64,000 bases of DNA from Rhizobacter sp. Root1221 (lineage in GTDB: Bacteria > Pseudomonadota > Gammaproteobacteria > Burkholderiales > Burkholderiaceae_C), in the NCBI RefSeq assembly GCF_001425785.1, contig NZ_LMDI01000012.1, positions 1,566-65,565 on the forward strand. Reading direction: 5' to 3'. A program made the position numbers and the translations under genes. The notes under the pieces were generated by a model. That model was not told the origin of the DNA. It saw only the letters and a program-made list of their open reading frames with translations, and searched no databases. Positions 61,185 through 64,000 of the stretch are shown piece after piece. Position 1 is the stretch's first letter, and the number at the start of each line of letters is the position of its first letter.

Positions 61185-63242
61185 TCAGGCTTTCAAATAG
61201 TCCGACTTGGCGCCGAGCCACCGGGCCACGTGTTGTTCGGCCGCCTCGGCGTGGCGGTCCAGCATGACCTCGGCTGCGGCCCGCGCCACCCGGACCAGGT
61301 CTTCGTCGAGTTCCATGTCGGCGAACCGCAGCAGCGGCGCACCCGACTGCCGGGCGCCCATGAATTCACCCGGACCGCGGATCTCCAGGTCACGCCGGGC
61401 GATCTCGAAGCCGTCCTGGGTGTCGACCATGGCGCGCAGCCGTGACTTGCCGGTGTCCGACAGTGGCGGCGTGTACAGCAGCACGCACACGCTGGCCACC
61501 GATCCCCGCCCCACCCGCCCGCGCAGCTGGTGCAGCTGGCTCAGGCCGAACCGCTCGGCGTGTTCGATGACCATCAGCGACGCGTTGGGCACGTCCACGC
61601 CCACCTCGATCACGGTGGTGCTGACGAGCAGCTGCATGCGCCCGGCGGTGAACTCGGCCATGACCGCGGCCTTCTCGGCCGCCGGCATGCGCCCGTGCAG
61701 CAGGCCCACCACCTGCTGCGGCAGCGCGGCCACCAGCTGCTGGTGTGTTTCGGTGGCGTTTTTCAGGTCCAGTGTCTCGGACTCCTCGATCAGTGGACAC
61801 ACCCAATACACCTGCCGCCCGCCCGCCGCCTCTTGCGCGATGGTATGGATGACCCCGTCGCGCTTGGCGTCGCTGAACACCTTCGTGACGATGGGCGTGC
61901 GGCCGGGCGGCAGTTCGTCGATGGTGCTGACGTCGAGGTCGGCGAAGAGGGTCATCGCGAGCGTGCGCGGGATGGGCGTGGCCGACATCATCAGCAGGTG
62001 GGGTTCGAGGCCGGCCACCGGGTCCACCAGCTTCTCGCGCAACGCGAGCCGCTGGGCCACGCCGAAGCGGTGCTGCTCGTCGATGATGGCCAGGCCCAGG
62101 CGCTTGAACGTGACGTCGGCCTGGATCACTGCGTGGGTGCCCACCACCAGCGCCGCGTCGCCGGACGCCACCGCCTCCAGCATCTCGCGGCGGGCCTTGC
62201 CCTTGCGGCTGCCGGTGAGCCACGCGATGCGGATGCCCAGCGGCTCGAGCCAGCCGATCAGCTTGCGGAAGTGCTGCTCGGCCAGGATCTCGGTGGGCGC
62301 CATCAGCGCACACTGCCAACCGTCGTTCATCACCACCGCGGCGGCGAGTGCGGCCACCACGGTCTTGCCGGACCCCACGTCACCCTGCAGCAGCCGGTGC
62401 ATGGGCACCTCGCGCTGCAGGTCGCGGGCGATCTCCTCCACCACCCGCCGCTGCGCCTCGGTGAGCGTGAACGGCAACGCGCCCAGCAGCCGCTCCTGCA
62501 GCCCGCCCGCCACCACCTTGAACTTCGGGGCGCGCTGGTGTTCGCGCTCGCGCTTGGCCTGCAACTGCGAGAGCTGCTGCGCCAGCAGTTCCTCGAACTT
62601 GAGCCGCTGCCACGCCGGGTGGGTGTGGTCTTCCAGGTCCATCAGGCTCACGTCGGGCGTGGGCTCGTGCAGGAACCGCAGCGATGCGCGCAGCCCCCAC
62701 ATGCCGGCGGGCACGAGCGGGGCGGGCACGATCTCGGACAGATCGGCCCGCTTGAGCCCGCCGGCCACCGCCTTGCGCAGGTAAGCCTGCGGCAGCGACG
62801 CGGTGGTGGGGTACACCGGAGTCAGCGCGCTGGCCAGCGGGGTGTCTTCGCCCACCCCCCGGAACGTGGGGTGCACCATCTCGATGCCGAAAAAGCCGCC
62901 CCGGGCTTCGCCACGCACCCGCACCCGCTGGCCGGCAGCCAGAGTTTTCTGGTGGTTGGGGTAGAAGTTGATGAACCGCATCACGAGCGTGCCGGTGCCG
63001 TCGTCGAGCCGGGCCACCAGCTGGCGCCGGGGGCGGAACTGCACCTCGCAGTGGGTCACCACGCCCTCTACCTGGGCCGTGTCGCCGTCGCGCAGCGCGG
63101 CCACCGGCGTGAGCCGGGTCTCGTCTTCGTAGCGCAGCGGCAGGTGCAGCGCGAGGTCGATGTCGCGGCGCAGGTCGAGCTTGTCCATCGCCTTCTGCGG
63201 GGCGGATTTTTCCTTCTTGGGCGGTGCGGGGGCCTCGGACAT
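61185..63242 (-). CDS. recG: ATP-dependent DNA helicase RecG
   Basis: A 685-aa branch-migrating helicase. The N-terminal wedge/OB domain (about 60-160, VRVRGEARGGFFG) is followed by helicase motifs: I GDVGSGKTVVAALA, II IIDEQHRFGVAQRL, III MSATPIPRTLAMTLFADLD and VI HQLRGRVGRGSV. The C-terminal segment is complete. It processes stalled forks and Holliday junctions. I use the ATG at 63242; upstream in-frame sequence to 63749 is antisense to the small lipoprotein gene and non-coding. oxyR starts 28 bp past its stop. Confidence 0.95.
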   Translation of the reverse strand: MSEAPAPPKKEKSAPQKAMDKLDLRRDIDLALHLPLRYEDETRLTPVAALRDGDTAQVEGVVTHCEVQFRPRRQLVARLDDGTGTLVMRFINFYPNHQKTLAAGQRVRVRGEARGGFFGIEMVHPTFRGVGEDTPLASALTPVYPTTASLPQAYLRKAVAGGLKRADLSEIVPAPLVPAGMWGLRASLRFLHEPTPDVSLMDLEDHTHPAWQRLKFEELLAQQLSQLQAKREREHQRAPKFKVVAGGLQERLLGALPFTLTEAQRRVVEEIARDLQREVPMHRLLQGDVGSGKTVVAALAAAVVMNDGWQCALMAPTEILAEQHFRKLIGWLEPLGIRIAWLTGSRKGKARREMLEAVASGDAALVVGTHAVIQADVTFKRLGLAIIDEQHRFGVAQRLALREKLVDPVAGLEPHLLMMSATPIPRTLAMTLFADLDVSTIDELPPGRTPIVTKVFSDAKRDGVIHTIAQEAAGGRQVYWVCPLIEESETLDLKNATETHQQLVAALPQQVVGLLHGRMPAAEKAAVMAEFTAGRMQLLVSTTVIEVGVDVPNASLMVIEHAERFGLSQLHQLRGRVGRGSVASVCVLLYTPPLSDTGKSRLRAMVDTQDGFEIARRDLEIRGPGEFMGARQSGAPLLRFADMELDEDLVRVARAAAEVMLDRHAEAAEQHVARWLGAKSDYLKA

Positions 63243-63318
63243 GGCGCGATTCTGCCCGTGACGGCGCTGATAGCATGGCGGCGCTCTCCGCGTTTCCACC
63301 TTCCACAGGATCCTTGTC

Positions 63319-63816
63319 ATGACCCAGACCCTCCTTCCCCGCGTGGTGCCCGCCCTTGTCCTGGCCGCCGCCGCGCTGGTGGCCGGTTGCGCCCAGACCC
63401 CGCCCGACTCGACGACGACCACCGTCGACAACTTCTCGAAGATCAAGGCCGCCGGCATCCGCCCGGTGGCCGTGGGCGATTTCCAGTCCGTCAACGACAA
63501 GCGCCCCACCGAGGCCCGTTTCCTGAAGGACACGCTCACCACCGAGCTGCAAGGGGCCGGCATGTTCGACAGCAACGCCGGCGCGTCCATCCAGGGCACG
63601 CTGGTCGATGCCGACATGGGCAAGACGAGCGGCAGCGTGGCCGCCCGGTTCATCGTCACCGTGGCCGGCGGCCGGGTCGTGTACGACCGCGAACTGCGCA
63701 CGTCCAGCACGTGGGGTGCCAACGCCAACGTGACCCGTGAGCAGGGCAACGTCTACAGCAAGCTCGTGGGCCTCCTGTTCATCGACCCGGGCTTCCGCAA
63801 CGCGGTGCCCCGCTGA
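63319..63816 (+). CDS. Small predicted lipoprotein of unknown function
   Basis: A 165-aa exported lipoprotein. The signal peptide ends in lipobox LVAGC (about 20-24), followed by a Thr-rich linker and a compact domain with [32 protein letters not shown] and a final [15 protein letters not shown] do not recognise a named family, and no enzymatic motif is seen. It lies between divergent recG and queA and its start follows a short leader at the recG side. Confidence 0.75.
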   Translation: MTQTLLPRVVPALVLAAAALVAGCAQTPPDSTTTTVDNFSKIKAAGIRPVAVGDFQSVNDKRPTEARFLKDTLTTELQGAGMFDSNAGASIQGTLVDADMGKTSGSVAARFIVTVAGGRVVYDRELRTSSTWGANANVTREQGNVYSKLVGLLFIDPGFRNAVPR

Positions 63817-63832
63817 CCGGTCCTCCGTTCCA

Positions 63833-64000
63833 ATGTCCCGTTCCTACACGCTCGGCGATTTCGATTTCGACCTGCCGCCCGAGCTGATCGCCCAGCACCC
63901 CGCGGCCGAACGCAGTGGCTCGCGCCTGCTCGACGGCACCACCGAGCCGCCGGCAGACCGCATCTTCCGCGACCTCCCCGGCCTCCTGAGGGCCGGTGAC
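63833..64000 (+). CDS. queA: S-adenosylmethionine:tRNA ribosyltransferase-isomerase (5' end only)
   Basis: The first 56 codons are visible before the window ends. The start [20 protein letters not shown] and RSGSRLLDG match QueA, which transfers the ribosyl part of S-adenosylmethionine to preQ1 in tRNA to build epoxyqueuosine. It follows the lipoprotein gene by 16 bp. The remainder, including active-site residues, lies outside the window. Confidence 0.85.
   Translation, partial: MSRSYTLGDFDFDLPPELIAQHPAAERSGSRLLDGTTEPPADRIFRDLPGLLRAGD

Overview
The window is GC-rich, densely coded chromosomal DNA from a betaproteobacterium, most likely a Burkholderiales member of the Rubrivivax/Roseateles/Leptothrix type. 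This rests on gene content and order: mnmG-rsmG-parA-parB with parS sites, kdsD-kdsC-lptC, bioA-D-F and oxyR-recG-queA. No tRNA, rRNA, IS element, phage gene or CRISPR array was seen. The content is mainly housekeeping with a few accessory blocks.

Layout. 0-9.7 kb: HDOD protein, TSUP permease behind a structured leader, OmpR-type two-component pair, orphan ECF sigma factor, GMC oxidoreductase, CreD, MarC and a glycine-rich RRM protein. 9.7-15 kb: SDR, lptC, kdsC and kdsD (Kdo/LPS supply), divergent from a Kef-type K+/H+ antiporter. 15-23 kb: secreted or envelope proteins (metalloprotease with a crystallin domain, lipoprotein hydrolase, SGNH hydrolase, OpgC-like acyltransferase) plus a fadH-like reductase whose stop codon seems to have been lost by a one-base frameshift. 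23-28 kb: bioF, bioD, bioA and a chorismate-lyase-like gene, divergent from pabB. 28-33.4 kb: tightly coupled AsmA, YbhN, ClsB and EEP genes, then GST. 33.5-38.2 kb: pirin, atypical glutaredoxin, S33 hydrolase and a NatAB-type ABC exporter.

38.3-44.7 kb is the most unusual part. It holds a LuxR-type regulator, a 52-residue double-glycine-leader peptide ending in PRGLPKGGW, a HlyD-like adaptor, a C39-peptidase ABC exporter and an HD-GYP-like protein. Three copies of a CTG-N10-CA(G/T/C) motif lie upstream of the regulator gene (two tandem copies) and upstream of the peptide gene (one copy). Together this looks like a regulated peptide secretion or signalling cassette.

45-51.7 kb is the replication-origin/segregation neighbourhood: mnmG, rsmG, a LysE exporter, parA and parB, with two perfect and one near-perfect parS sites inside mnmG and rsmG. 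argC and a small hydrolase sit between parA and parB. 52-59 kb carries the prkA-yeaH-spoVR stress operon and a hybrid histidine kinase ending in a 23-bp perfect hairpin. 59-64 kb has a DJ-1/PfpI-like protein, Dps, OxyR and RecG on the minus strand, then a small lipoprotein and the 5' end of queA on the plus strand.
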